A DNA stretch of 64,000 nucleotides from Fuscovulum sp. (GTDB lineage Bacteria > Pseudomonadota > Alphaproteobacteria > Rhodobacterales > Rhodobacteraceae), in the NCBI GenBank assembly GCA_035192965.1, contig CP136571.1, positions 1,694,501 to 1,758,500 on the forward strand, in the 5' to 3' direction. The translations under genes and the position numbers were made by a program. Below, in pieces: positions 1 to 9,312 of this stretch; the first letter of the stretch is position 1, and every line of letters begins with the position of its first letter. Below the pieces are notes generated by a model that ran no database searches, was not told where the DNA came from, and saw only the letters and a program-made list of their open reading frames with translations.

Positions 1-178
1 GTGTAGCGCGACAGTCCAGTGTGCCGCGCAATCTCGCGGATCGGCAAACCCTGTCGAAGGCGCAGCTTACGGATCACGTTCAATAGTCCCATGTCCATCA
101 GTTTGTTGACCCCCTCGCACTTCGCTCGGGGAAAAGTCACATGGGTCAAATCTTAATGGAAATCCGGTACCGAACCAG
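1..178 (-). mobile_element. istA: IS21-family istA 5' end, runs off the window
   Basis: Read on the minus strand, a start codon near 92 opens MGLLNVIRKLRLRQGLPIRE followed by a helix-turn-helix start, and the frame is still open at base 1. The stretch is a near copy of 32712-32885: the same inner terminal repeat, the same leader and the same first 30 codons with one residue changed (ARH instead of ARR). Homology stops near 178, so the outer terminal repeat seen in the second copy is missing here. IstA is the DDE transposase of IS21 elements. Whether the rest of the gene is intact lies outside the window. Confidence 0.8.
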
Positions 179-199
179 GAGTGCGGATAAAAACTTGGA

Positions 200-955
200 C
201 TGGTTTCACGGCATAAGGCCGAGGCTTTTGCGGTATTCGATGGGGCTGCGGCCGCCAAGTGACAGTTTGATTCGTATTTCATTATAACAGCGGATGTAAG
301 CATCCACTGCGTCGATGAACTGAGTAAGAGTGAAGGCTTGCCAATCATGTGGACAAAAGATCTCAGTCTTGAGGCGCCCGAAGAACCCTTCGCATGCGGC
401 ATTGTCTTACGAACTCGCTTTGGGAGACATTGAACGTATGATCCCCGCTGCGTTGACCCGCTCCAGCCAGCCGGGCCACCGATAATGGCCTTCCCGATCA
501 CTGTAGATGATAGGCCGCAGTTCGCTGCCCGCGATGATCTAAAGCGCTGCATCCAACATGGAGTTGGCGAGCCCGCATCCGCTTTGGTCCAGATAGCCCA
601 ACTGATTACGATCCCGTCGAAGTAATCTATGATCGGCGAGAAGTGAACTTTGCCCGCGAGGATATGGAACTCAGTGATGTCAAATAGCCATTTTTCGTTT
701 GGCGCAGAGGCTTGGAAGCTACGCTAAACGATGTTCTCCGGCGCCGGACTGATCTCGCGCAGATATGAACTATACCGCCGCAGTCTGGGCTTAGGGACGA
801 TCAAAGCCTCCTGTTTCATAAGGCGCCGGATCACCTTCTCGGAGATCGAGATGAAATGCCGCATCAGAATTGCTGCGAGCCGGCGAGAGCCCTAGCAGCG
901 GTGGTTACTTTCGAAGATGTCAATCATGGTACGGCGCACTGGAAGATTTTTATCT
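200..955 (-). pseudogene. IS3-family (IS150-group) transposase orfB remnant
   Basis: Minus-strand reading in shifting frames gives typical IS3 orfB blocks: an upstream piece SSYLREISPAPENIV, then ASAPNEKWLFDITEF with the first catalytic Asp, AGKVHFSPIIDYFDG with the second, and a carboxy end with FFGRLKTEIFCPHDW and GGRSPIEYRKSLGLMP. Several stop codons and frameshifts interrupt it, so it cannot encode a working transposase. It abuts the IS21 remnant on the left and another IS3 element on the right, part of an IS graveyard left of the exopolysaccharide locus. Confidence 0.8.
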
Positions 956-1800
956 TCCAGAGTGATACGGGCGCGGTGGTACAAATAAGAGCTGCGCGCC
1001 AACTGTGACCTGCCACAGGATTTTTCCTCCATCTGCGATTAGAGTCCGGCCCGTGGTGATCCGACCCTCAACGTTGGACTGCCCGGAGGCAGAGTTTTCC
1101 GGCTTCGCTCTGGGTGATGGGCTGGTGGCGCCCCCTGATTTCGTCAGCATGATCGGGACCTTGTTGCCGATCGCGCCGTGTGGCCGTTCCTCGTTGTAGT
1201 ATCTACGCCAAGCCTCCAACTTTTTGGCCGCGTCCGCAAGGGTCAGGAACCAGTGCTGGTTCAGACACTCGGCCCGGAAGCGGCCATTGAACGCTTCGAT
1301 GAAGGCGTTGTCGGTCGTTTTCCGGGACGTGAGAAGTCGAAGACCACCCCGCGCTGATAGGCCCAGAGGTCCATATCGCGCGAGACGAACTCGCTGCCTT
1401 GATCAACGCGGATCGTCTTGGAATAGCCTGCTGTTCGGCACACCCGATCGAGGGTCGCGACCACATCTTCACCACGGTAGCTGTAGCGCACGTCGAGCAC
1501 GGGCACATACCGCGAGAATGTGTCGACCACGGTCGGCACTCGCAGCTTTTTGCCCGTTGTCAACTGGTCATGAACAAAATCCATCGCCCACACTTCGTTC
1601 GGCCCGACGGCTACGGCGCGGTCATCGCGCAGCTTCGCCTTCACCCGCCGCTTCGGCGTCTTGTGCCTGAGCTGCATGCTCAACTCCTTGTAGATGCGGT
1701 ATACTTTCTTGACGTCTATGCCCCAGCCTTCACGGTCCAGCAGGACATGAACCCGTCGGTAACCATACCGCACGCGCGTCTAACAGATCTCCCGGATCCG
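956..1800 (-). pseudogene. IS3-family (IS407-group) transposase orfB, disrupted
   Basis: The minus strand encodes RYGYRRVHVLLDREGWGI, PNEVWAMDFVHDQL, VVDTFSRYVPVLDVRYSYRG and TIRVDQGSEFVSRDMDLW, the DDE core of IS407-type transposases. The frame then shifts near 1325 and resumes as EAWRRYYNEERPHGAIGN, which carries the end of the catalytic domain. A stop near 1782 (TAG where the family has Glu, in REIC-stop-TRVRYGYRR) separates this part from the upstream coding portion. At least two inactivating lesions are visible, so the copy is dead unless complemented in trans. Confidence 0.85.
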
Positions 1801-2209
1801 CTTGGCCACGGCAGCCTGATCGGTGCGGCGGGATTGGTAGTGGAACGTCGAGCGGTCAAATCCGATGGCCCCACAAGCCTGCCGGATCGATACCGCCCGA
1901 TCGCTGCACGTCCTGCGAACCAGTTCGCGCATCCGACCAGGCTTCAAAATTCGGCGGATCACGTCCTGCAGCATCTCGCGGTGCAGCGACAGGTCCGCGA
2001 AGATCTTCTTCAGCCGGGCATTCTCGTCTTCGAGCCGCTTCAGCCGCTTCATCTTGGTCGGCAGCAACCCGGCATACTTCTTTCTCCAGTTGACGTAGGT
2101 CGCCTAACTGATCCCCGCCTTGCGGCAGATTTCCGCAACCGGGGTCTCGTCTCCGCCCTGCTTGATGATGAACGCCCTTTGCGCGTCTGAAAACTTCGAC
2201 GCCTTCATC
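1800..2209 (-). pseudogene. IS3-family (IS407-group) orfA and start of orfB
   Basis: A start near 2209 gives MKASKFSDAQRAFIIKQGG, then the orfA helix-turn-helix with an amber codon at about 2105 (CAG to TAG within IS-stop-ATYVNWRKKYAG). It is followed by the leucine-rich stretch MKRLKRLEDENARLKK and DLSLHREMLQDVIRR. The frame then runs on into RACSDRAVSIRQACGAIGF-like orfB sequence. In this group OrfA supplies DNA binding and OrfAB forms by frameshifting; here the amber codon interrupts orfA. The right end of the element is probably near 2290, within the block rich in CCAGTTTCTGGA. Confidence 0.8.
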
Positions 2210-2316
2210 GCGATTCCGCTCCTCTCCCATCCAGGAAAGCGTAGCGGAAAACCTCAGCTTCAGTCGGCCCAGTTTCTGGAGATCAGATGACAGAAAACAA
2301 ATGACACACTCGAGCC

Positions 2317-2769
2317 TCAACTACATGGCTTAGCACCCATCTCAATGGCTTGTCGTCCGGAAATTGTAATATAATCTTCAAAAACATAGCGGGCCTTTGC
2401 CAAGAACCAAGCGCGAATTTTGGGCGGATAGTAATCTGCCATCATCATGGAAACGCGATCAAACTCTCGTGGAACTAATGGAATTCCGCGCAAAGCTGAG
2501 GATGGGCCGTGAAACCCAAGTCTTGCATTTGGTTTCACGCATGTATTGTGGGCACCGAGATAGAGGGTACAGGCAGAAACGCAAGTTCCAGAGATCTCAA
2601 TCTTTGTCTGTTTTCGATCAAGCTCTTTTATTTCGACTACACGGGCCTCAACGGATCCACCCATGTCTTTGCGTATAACGAGGCCGGAAGATTCGGCTGC
2701 AAAAGTAGAATACGTGAGAGAAAACGTAACCGTACAAAAACGTATAATTTCTAGCGCAAACCTGTTCAT
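2317..2769 (-). CDS. Exported ClpP/crotonase-like periplasmic protein
   Basis: The 150-residue product starts with a hydrophobic export signal (about residues 1-25, ending in TFAAESS). It then shows a DRKQTKIEISGTCVSACTLY block and a KPNARLGFHG block. These resemble the COG3904-type periplasmic proteins with a ClpP/crotonase fold, in which the Ser of the C-x-S-A-C motif sits where ClpP has its nucleophile. The paired cysteines could form a disulfide in the periplasm. Substrate unknown. It is transcribed alone, leftward, between the IS debris and the exopolysaccharide operon. The family link is by motif only; catalytic activity is inference. Confidence 0.6.
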   Translation of the reverse strand: MNRFALEIIRFCTVTFSLTYSTFAAESSGLVIRKDMGGSVEARVVEIKELDRKQTKIEISGTCVSACTLYLGAHNTCVKPNARLGFHGPSSALRGIPLVPREFDRVSMMMADYYPPKIRAWFLAKARYVFEDYITISGRQAIEMGAKPCS

Positions 2770-3206
2770 TTCGACCTCTGGCGCGTTGATCTTGCGTAGG
2801 GTCGCATCGAAAGATTGCGGACTTCTCTAATTCACTAGAAATCTTCTAGTGGTTCATTTCCACTGACGTTGCGACCTGAGGTGCTTTTGCTTAAGTCCTT
2901 GAAAGAAATCGCCTTAGGAAAAGGATGGAGCCCTGTTTGATAGGTATGTGAGCTGTCCGTCAGGATGGGGGTACACATCCAAGTTGCTTTAGAACTCAGA
3001 GGAACTTAGGTTAAAAGATAACTTAAGGAATTTATTGGAGAGCTTTTAATTCTTCTGTCGCGTCGCGGAAGAACTGGCAGATCGCACATGGGCAGGATCA
3101 TCACGTTGCGATCCGATCAACAAGGACAGTTGGACGAACCTAGAAAAAGCTCGCTCAGTTGTAGAGCTGAACCTCAGTTGCCTGCTGGTTCATCACAGCG
3201 TTCAGA
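2770..3206. other. Intergenic, no gene seen
   Basis: About 440 bases between the exported protein gene and the 3' end of the autokinase gene. It is rather AT-rich and should hold the promoter of the 2317-2769 gene and the terminator of the kinase operon. I see no convincing ORF, clear hairpin-plus-T-run terminator or repeat. Confidence 0.5.
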
Positions 3207-5435
3207 TCAGGGGCTGTCCGAGCCGTAATAGCTATAGTTTCCATAGTAGCCGTATCGCTTCTGCGTACCTTCCTCCAGGTTCAGGACACCAACGTAATGG
3301 GCAGACTGCGGCATGTGTTCTCTAAGTTGAAGGGACGCCTCGCGGATCTCGCCCTGCGTCGTAGTAGCGTATCGAACCACTTGAACCACAACATCGGCGA
3401 AACGAGCTAGGTAGCGGGTGTCGACGACCGGAAGGATTGGAGGACTGTCGATAACGATGATATCAAATCCGTTCTTCGCAACCTTCATCAATCTTTTGAA
3501 ACCTTCACTATCAAGGAGTTGATCAGTCGGCACAGAGCTACGTGCGCCTGCAGGCACAACGATAGCTGTGCTTGCGGGATCGTGCATCGCTTCGGTGGTT
3601 TGATCGGGATTTCTTGAGTAGTTGGCCAGGTAGCTGATCAATCCACCCTTGGTCTCAATCTTGATTCTTCCCGCAATTGAAGGTTTCCGCATGTCGGCAT
3701 CTATCAACAGAGTGTGAACGCCTGCGAGAGCGTAAGTGCGGGCCAGGGCTATGGCGGTTGTTGACTTCCCTTCTGCCTGGAGTGCCGAACACACAAGGAT
3801 GACGCGACCACATTTTTCCCGATCATCAGCGCTGTTCAGATCGGTCTTGAAGTGGATATCGATGGCCGCCCGGAGCTTTCGGAAACTCTCCGCATAAACC
3901 GACATCGGAGCATCTATTGGTATATCAGCTGGGTCGACGGTTCCTCCACTGACGTTCAGTGTACCGAACGTGACGGGTACTGTCGCTTGCAAGATGTTGG
4001 AAAGTTGGCTCGGCGAAACAACTCCGCCTATGTAGAATTCTTTCAGGAAGGCAAACACCGTTCCGAAGCCAACACCCCCAAGGAGTGCAAACATAATTAT
4101 GAGTTGCACATTGGGCAATGCTGCGCCTGTTGGAGGGAGAGCTTCCGAAACGACCCGTGCATCTGCAATTTGCAGGTTTGCCAGTGTGCCAAGGTCTTGC
4201 TCTCGTGAAAGGAGTGTTTGATATTGGTTGCGAGCAATAGTTGCGCTTTGCTGCAGATTGAATAGCTGAGTGAGCATATCTGCGGAAAGATCGCTTTCCA
4301 AAAGCACGCCTCGAAGTTGCTGACGGGCTTCGATCTCCCGCTCACGCGTTGTGTCTATTTCAGAGCGTATTGAGGAAAGGATCTCATCTGACGTTGTCGA
4401 CAGTGTAACTTCAAGGCTCGCTAGTTCACTTTGAAGGTCAATAGCTTCCGACGATGCTGACTGTACGGCACTAAGACGAGCTTCAAGCGCTCTACGTTGC
4501 TGCGCAAGTTGGCTAAGAGCCTGATCACCCAGAATTTCGGCCAGCGTATCATAATCACTTGCTTGCAGAGCTGACTCAGCCGATGCAAGTGTTTCTTTCG
4601 ATTGGCTTTGTGCAGCTTTTGCCTCGTTCAGGCGAATACGAAGCGCCGAAACCTCAGGATTACCTGTTTCACTCTCGAGACGGACCAAGTTGACTTCAAT
4701 AAACGAGTTAACAGCAGATTCCGACCTTGAAAGGTCTGCTTGCGCTGTTTCAATTTGGTTCCGTAAAACGTCCCGAGCAGATAGCGTTGCTTGTGTTTTA
4801 GTCGTTACTTGACGTTCGATGTATACTTTCGCGTACATATTTGCGATCCGGGCAGCTCGCTCGGGACTAGATGAGCTAACAGATATTGCAATGAGGTAAG
4901 TTAGGCCGCGACGACTAATTGAAACGTTTTCTTTAAAACGAATGAGCGTTGACTTTACTATGTCCTGTGATGTTACTTCTGGCCTTGGCTTCAAGCCAAA
5001 GATGCGGCGTATTGAGTTCCCGTCGAGTTCTGTGCCCAAAGCGATACCTAGTTTTTCGAGATAACTCAGCCTAGGGCCATATTCGGCATCTTCAACTAAT
5101 CCGGCTTCAAGTATTACAGCCAGTGCAGTTGCGTCGGATCGCAGGATTTCGACTTCACTGTCTACGCGAGAGTTCAATACGGCACTCTGCTCTTGCCCGA
5201 CCAAGTTGGGGTCAAGAAGGTTTGATGAGCGACCGTCTACCTGAATAAGTACGGTTGAGCGATAGATGGGTGTCGCAACTATAAGGTACGCAGCAGCAGC
5301 AGCGAGGATAACAACAACCGTCGCAACTAGGAGGCTCCGCTGCCTGTAGAGAATTGCAAGGATCGCCTTAAGATCGATTTCGCTGCCCTCAAGCTGATGA
5401 AAACTACCTTGAGAATTGTCTTGGCCATACTTCAT
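3207..5435 (-). CDS. Polysaccharide co-polymerase / BY-kinase (Wzc/ExoP-like)
   Basis: 742 residues. Inner-membrane protein setting chain length and export of capsule or exopolysaccharide. There is a Wzz domain with a first membrane segment at about 33-53, a long periplasmic coiled-coil region (about 210-410) and a second membrane segment at about 444-468. A cytoplasmic tyrosine-kinase domain follows: Walker A AEGKST near 554, Walker A-prime LLIDADMRKP near 577, Walker B IIVIDSPP near 659. The tail holds a tyrosine cluster (RYGYYGNYSYYG, 727-738), the autophosphorylation site of such kinases. Last gene of the leftward operon, 5 bases after the phosphatase gene. A phosphatase neighbour suggests that the tyrosine tail is dephosphorylated to drive the export cycle. 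Confidence 0.93.
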   Translation of the reverse strand: MKYGQDNSQGSFHQLEGSEIDLKAILAILYRQRSLLVATVVVILAAAAAYLIVATPIYRSTVLIQVDGRSSNLLDPNLVGQEQSAVLNSRVDSEVEILRSDATALAVILEAGLVEDAEYGPRLSYLEKLGIALGTELDGNSIRRIFGLKPRPEVTSQDIVKSTLIRFKENVSISRRGLTYLIAISVSSSSPERAARIANMYAKVYIERQVTTKTQATLSARDVLRNQIETAQADLSRSESAVNSFIEVNLVRLESETGNPEVSALRIRLNEAKAAQSQSKETLASAESALQASDYDTLAEILGDQALSQLAQQRRALEARLSAVQSASSEAIDLQSELASLEVTLSTTSDEILSSIRSEIDTTREREIEARQQLRGVLLESDLSADMLTQLFNLQQSATIARNQYQTLLSREQDLGTLANLQIADARVVSEALPPTGAALPNVQLIIMFALLGGVGFGTVFAFLKEFYIGGVVSPSQLSNILQATVPVTFGTLNVSGGTVDPADIPIDAPMSVYAESFRKLRAAIDIHFKTDLNSADDREKCGRVILVCSALQAEGKSTTAIALARTYALAGVHTLLIDADMRKPSIAGRIKIETKGGLISYLANYSRNPDQTTEAMHDPASTAIVVPAGARSSVPTDQLLDSEGFKRLMKVAKNGFDIIVIDSPPILPVVDTRYLARFADVVVQVVRYATTTQGEIREASLQLREHMPQSAHYVGVLNLEEGTQKRYGYYGNYSYYGSDSP

Positions 5436-5440
5436 ATCAA

Positions 5441-6238
5441 CTATGGGTCCTTGTTTGAAATGAGAGTCAATGGCATGTTCGAGCCAACCCGGAGAGCGGT
5501 TAAGCGCCCAGTTCGGTAGCAGCCAGTGTCGACCATGATTGTCGTGTGCGTGATTTCCGTTCTTTCGACCATCACATGACCATGAACACGTCGCACGCCA
5601 ACGCTCCTGTCGAAAGTCTGTTTTCCCCAGAGCAATGTCTTGAGGCTCTGCGCGTGAATTGGGCGCTCTGCGTCATACCCAGCGTGGCTGACAATAAAAG
5701 TCCCATCTTGAGTGACCAATTCGACAACATGGTTCAGTGAGGCCAAGTAAGCCACGTGTGCATATGGAATATGTGTTTCAAGGACCTGCTTCGCACGCCG
5801 CGCCGACATTTTTCGAAGCGCTGACCGGTCGAGCGCCAAGCCGTATGACATCAATGTTTCAAATCCGCCAAAGTCCAGCCAGTCTATGTTGGATCGCGGG
5901 TCATCATAAAACCGAAGAAACATCTCTTCATGGTTCCCAAGGATTGCCATTACGTTCTCTGCCGTGGAAGAACATAGAAAATCCATGACTCCTGCAGAGT
6001 TCATGCCGCGATCAATTACATCTCCAATGAGCAGTACTCTGTAGGGTAGGGCGTTAGCTGCTGCATCAGTTGCTATACGTCTTAGTAGTTCAGTCAGTTC
6101 ATCAAGACATCCATGCACGTCACCCACAATGTAGGTTGCACCACCGTTTACTTCTAACGTGCAGACCCTTAAACTTTCGTCCCCACCAAAGAAACTAGTT
6201 CGCCCATCGAGGAAATTTCGAAGTAACCCCTTGAGCAT
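5441..6238 (-). CDS. PPP-family serine/threonine-type protein phosphatase
   Basis: 265 residues with the metallophosphatase signature motifs in order: GDVHG at 39-43, GDVIDRG at 72-78, GNHEEM at 101-106, and a later SHAGYDAERP. These bind the two metal ions of PPP enzymes such as bacterial PrpA and lambda phosphatase. No signal peptide, so probably cytoplasmic. Its start codon overlaps the stop of the upstream ligase gene (TAATG) and it lies 5 bases before the tyrosine autokinase gene, so the three are translationally coupled. Known exopolysaccharide loci usually pair Wzc with a low-molecular-weight or PHP phosphatase; here a PPP enzyme sits in that place. That it acts on the kinase is inference. 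Confidence 0.85.
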   Translation of the reverse strand: MLKGLLRNFLDGRTSFFGGDESLRVCTLEVNGGATYIVGDVHGCLDELTELLRRIATDAAANALPYRVLLIGDVIDRGMNSAGVMDFLCSSTAENVMAILGNHEEMFLRFYDDPRSNIDWLDFGGFETLMSYGLALDRSALRKMSARRAKQVLETHIPYAHVAYLASLNHVVELVTQDGTFIVSHAGYDAERPIHAQSLKTLLWGKQTFDRSVGVRRVHGHVMVERTEITHTTIMVDTGCYRTGRLTALRVGSNMPLTLISNKDP

Positions 6239-7719
6239 TACTTGTCAGTCCTGTGCTTTGAGAGGATGACATTCACCAAGTGAAAACTTCTCGTCTGGCG
6301 TAGTGGTAAATCGTTGCCGGTACTCCCCCTAACTGTTTTCTTCGAGCGATAGCCAAGACCAAGGCAAACAATCGTTGTGAACACATAGACGTTTGCAGGA
6401 ATTTCCAAACTGAAGTCGCCCAAGGAATGCACACCAGCCGTAACAATGGAGCCTATGCCAGCCAACGCAAAGCCAAAGAATCCGTCCATTTCGGTCAAGC
6501 GTCGGGCAAGCACTACCAAAGCAAGCAGTAAAACCATCGGTGGAAAGGAGCCGACAATGATTCCGGCCTCTGCCCAAAGTGCCAAGTATGTGTTGTGAGC
6601 CAGGTCATAGTGAACTGGGTTATCCAAAGGGGGGCCGCGAAACATCTCAAAGGCCGCACTGAATGTATCCAAGCCAAAGCCTGTAATGGGCCTTAACTCA
6701 ATCATCCCTATTGCTTGCCTGTATATCTCCAGTCGGTCTTCTCCATCACCAGCCGTGAACAAAAACCGAGTTGCAACGCCCTCGGATATTGACAGTGAAG
6801 TAGCCAGCAGACTGGAGAACGTGGCTGACAGAACGGTGTCGCGGATCAGCAAGCGTAAGCTTCGCGTGGCGATCCAGCGCCAAACCATTAAAGATGTGAG
6901 GACTCCGCACATACTTGCTGCGAGCCCTAACCGTGACTGAGTAGCCAGCAGGGCAATGAACAGAAACATTTCGCCGATGATAACAGCGATAGTAAGCGGA
7001 CAAAACCTGCCAAGAACGTCTGCCTTGCGTGTTTCCCGAATCCTACGATTAGTGATTTGTTCTGCAAGCAACCCTATTCCGAGGATCATCCCAAAGCCTA
7101 AGAATGTTGCTAAGGAGTTACGGTTCACGAAGGTGCCGGTTGCGGAGCCCGCATACTGTTCCTTCGGACCCCACGGAGAGAAATCACCCAGCACCTTCAG
7201 GGCGAAGAGAGCATAAGCCGCTTGCAAAACAATACCAAAGAAAACAATTTTCCCCACCAACATCACACGCTCAGGACGACGAGCAACTTCAAGCACCAGC
7301 GCTGCAAGGAAAACGTATCCTGCAAACCTGATCACCGCAGACATTGCCACGTAGGGTTGAATGGATACCGCAGCCAGTATTTTGGGGTCGAGTCCATTCG
7401 GCAGTGCAAGAAGCTCCTCGGGAAACCAAGTTCCCAGCGGGAGGGACTGAAGCAAACCCCATAGCGGCACCAGTAGGAGCATGCAGAAGCTCCATTTGAA
7501 ATTGATGAACCGCAGTCGCCCTTCTGGTTCAATGATAAAAAAGCGGCGTAAGTATAGGGCACTTAGAGCCGCAAACAATGCGGACCAAAGCAACCACCAT
7601 GCAGCACGGTTTGAAGCGAGCGGAACGGCTGAAAGCGGGACAAGAAAGGCAAGAAAGATCGCAAGTCTGTCATGAAAGATCGACAGCGCACTACGATGTG
7701 GCGTCGGAGGAGCCATCAA
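6238..7719 (-). CDS. O-antigen ligase / Wzy-like polymerase, multi-pass
   Basis: 493 residues with about ten to twelve hydrophobic membrane segments spread along the chain. There is a large loop around residues 330-380 with ITGFGLDTFSAAFEMF and HYDLAHNTYLALWAEAG, the pattern of the Wzy_C/WaaL O-antigen ligase family. Such proteins join polymerised glycans or repeat units on the periplasmic side of the inner membrane. The gene overlaps its upstream neighbour by 4 bases and the downstream phosphatase by one. A second polymerase-like protein is encoded at 12921-14183, so one of the two may be ligase and the other polymerase. Confidence 0.85.
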   Translation of the reverse strand: MMAPPTPHRSALSIFHDRLAIFLAFLVPLSAVPLASNRAAWWLLWSALFAALSALYLRRFFIIEPEGRLRFINFKWSFCMLLLVPLWGLLQSLPLGTWFPEELLALPNGLDPKILAAVSIQPYVAMSAVIRFAGYVFLAALVLEVARRPERVMLVGKIVFFGIVLQAAYALFALKVLGDFSPWGPKEQYAGSATGTFVNRNSLATFLGFGMILGIGLLAEQITNRRIRETRKADVLGRFCPLTIAVIIGEMFLFIALLATQSRLGLAASMCGVLTSLMVWRWIATRSLRLLIRDTVLSATFSSLLATSLSISEGVATRFLFTAGDGEDRLEIYRQAIGMIELRPITGFGLDTFSAAFEMFRGPPLDNPVHYDLAHNTYLALWAEAGIIVGSFPPMVLLLALVVLARRLTEMDGFFGFALAGIGSIVTAGVHSLGDFSLEIPANVYVFTTIVCLGLGYRSKKTVRGSTGNDLPLRQTRSFHLVNVILSKHRTDK

Positions 7720-8384
7720 TTCTGCTCCCCTGCGGCGCGTCTTACAACTTTGACAAGATCAGCTTGCTTTTCGGCCTTAAGGTTCCGTCCTGCTTCAACG
7801 ATCACATCTCGGAACGCTGGAACAGATACATAGATCCGCGCCACGGCCTGTCTGCCCCACCACGTTTCTGCAGCTCTCTCAAAATCTCGAACTATTAGTT
7901 CACGGGTCGTGGACGGTGGAGAGCCATAGCTTGTATAAGCGGCCAGCCTGATTTGGAGGGGAACCGGCTCATTGGGTGCCGTAGTCTGAGCCATGGCTAG
8001 TTGGACCGCATCATCAACTGTTCTTTCCATCAGCAAGAGTGTAGCTCGAGCACGGCCGCTTAGAGGAGCACTAGAAAGAACAGATCGGGCGAAACGGGCA
8101 CAGTTAAATCGAACAAGCCTGTTGAGCTTCTCGTCCGCCTTGAGCAGAGGGGCTTCTAGAACGACTTTGGCACATGTGACAAGAAGGTCCCTGGAAGTCT
8201 TACTGCTCGCTGGTAAGGGCAATGCCTCTTCGATTGCCGCAAGTTGTTCGATCTGCTGATTTGTTGTGCCGCGTAAAAAGAATACGAGGCTATATTCCTT
8301 GAAAAACTCTATTGCAGCGCCTGCGAGTACTGCGGCGCAAAGCAGGTAAGGAGTCCCAGTCCTCAAAAAACGGCGAACCGTCAT
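7716..8384 (-). CDS. Membrane-anchored protein of exopolysaccharide operon, unknown function
   Basis: The start at 8384 is preferred because GGAG lies about 7 bases upstream; an in-frame ATG at 8441 would add 19 residues without a clear binding site. The 222-residue product has one N-terminal hydrophobic segment (about residues 8-28) and a mostly helical, charged remainder with no motif I recognise. Its stop overlaps the next start by ATGA, so it heads the ligase-phosphatase-kinase operon. The position suggests an envelope role in polysaccharide export or assembly, but that rests only on context. Confidence 0.75.
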   Translation of the reverse strand: MTVRRFLRTGTPYLLCAAVLAGAAIEFFKEYSLVFFLRGTTNQQIEQLAAIEEALPLPASSKTSRDLLVTCAKVVLEAPLLKADEKLNRLVRFNCARFARSVLSSAPLSGRARATLLLMERTVDDAVQLAMAQTTAPNEPVPLQIRLAAYTSYGSPPSTTRELIVRDFERAAETWWGRQAVARIYVSVPAFRDVIVEAGRNLKAEKQADLVKVVRRAAGEQN

Positions 8385-8644
8385 GGCAGTGCTCCAAAAA
8401 CAGAACTGAAACAAGCATCTGTCGCCACGTTCTGTCATCATCCAAGTGCGCGTTCAAGTGAAGATGCAAAGAGAAGAAAAGCAAAACATCGTCAAATGGA
8501 CAGATTTGAGTAACTAAAGTCAGCAGGAAAAAGTTATCAACTGAAAAAACATTTACTAATTGCAGCATTTACAATTGATCGAACTTGGCGCGGCTTTGCG
8601 TTTAGAGTTAGAGACTGAGTGACATCGGGACAAGGCAGCTCAAC
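8385..8644. promoter_or_regulatory. Divergent promoter region of the exopolysaccharide locus
   Basis: This 260-base, AT-rich gap separates the leftward operon headed at 8384 from the rightward group starting at 8645, so promoters for both must lie in it or overlap its edges. I do not see clear -35/-10 pairs or an operator repeat that I could name. Confidence 0.5.
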
Positions 8645-9178
8645 ATGAATCAAGCGCACCACAGTGTAATTTTAAGAAGAACTTTGCCGGCAGTGGCATT
8701 GGCATTATATTCCCTGATGCCTCTCGAAGCGACTGCTAAGGCCGTTGACGTATCTCAGGCAGCACTGGACCAGATTGCGAGTGGGTGTGCCGCTGGAGGT
8801 GCGGCTTGTACCGCAGCGTTCACTGCAGTTGTTGCCGAACTACAAACGGCTAACCCCGGGAGCGAATTGGAACTGCTGTTGATTTCACTGGTTGCTGCCG
8901 TGACTGACGCGTACAACTCAGGCGCGATACCGGCGACTATTGCATCCGCTGCGTTGAGCGCTGCGCAAGCGGTTGCCTCCTCCGCTGGGCAGGCAGCAAC
9001 TGTTGCATCTATCTCGGTGGCTCTTGCCAGTGTTGAGGCGGGCAACCCGGTTCCTTTTAGCGCTGTTGCGCAAGGAGCAGCGGCATCTGCCGTCGTTGGT
9101 ACTCAAGCGGGAACTAACGGGGGTAATTCTGACAATGGCGGAAGCGGAATAAACGATCAAGTCGCAAGCGGCAATTAA
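8645..9178 (+). CDS. Exported alanine-rich low-complexity protein
   Basis: 177 residues. A basic start and hydrophobic core (residues 1-31, ending EATAKA) form a good signal peptide. The mature part is dominated by Ala, Val, Ser and Gly with regular helix-forming repeats, two cysteines near 48 and 55, and a Gly/Asn/Ser-rich tail ending in GGNSDNGGSGINDQ. No enzymatic motif. It opens the rightward exopolysaccharide group, just before the initiating sugar transferase, so it may be a secreted matrix or surface component. I do not recognise a named family. Confidence 0.7.
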   Translation: MNQAHHSVILRRTLPAVALALYSLMPLEATAKAVDVSQAALDQIASGCAAGGAACTAAFTAVVAELQTANPGSELELLLISLVAAVTDAYNSGAIPATIASAALSAAQAVASSAGQAATVASISVALASVEAGNPVPFSAVAQGAAASAVVGTQAGTNGGNSDNGGSGINDQVASGN

Positions 9179-9312
9179 TCCAGCCTGCAGCGAAATTCGA
9201 AGCTTCATCACGTATCCAAGTTGATCAGCTAGTAGAGGAACGCAAAATATAAGCGGTCTTCCGCAATACGATCTATTGGGCGCTCGATGTAACCGCAACG
9301 AGAAAAATTGTC

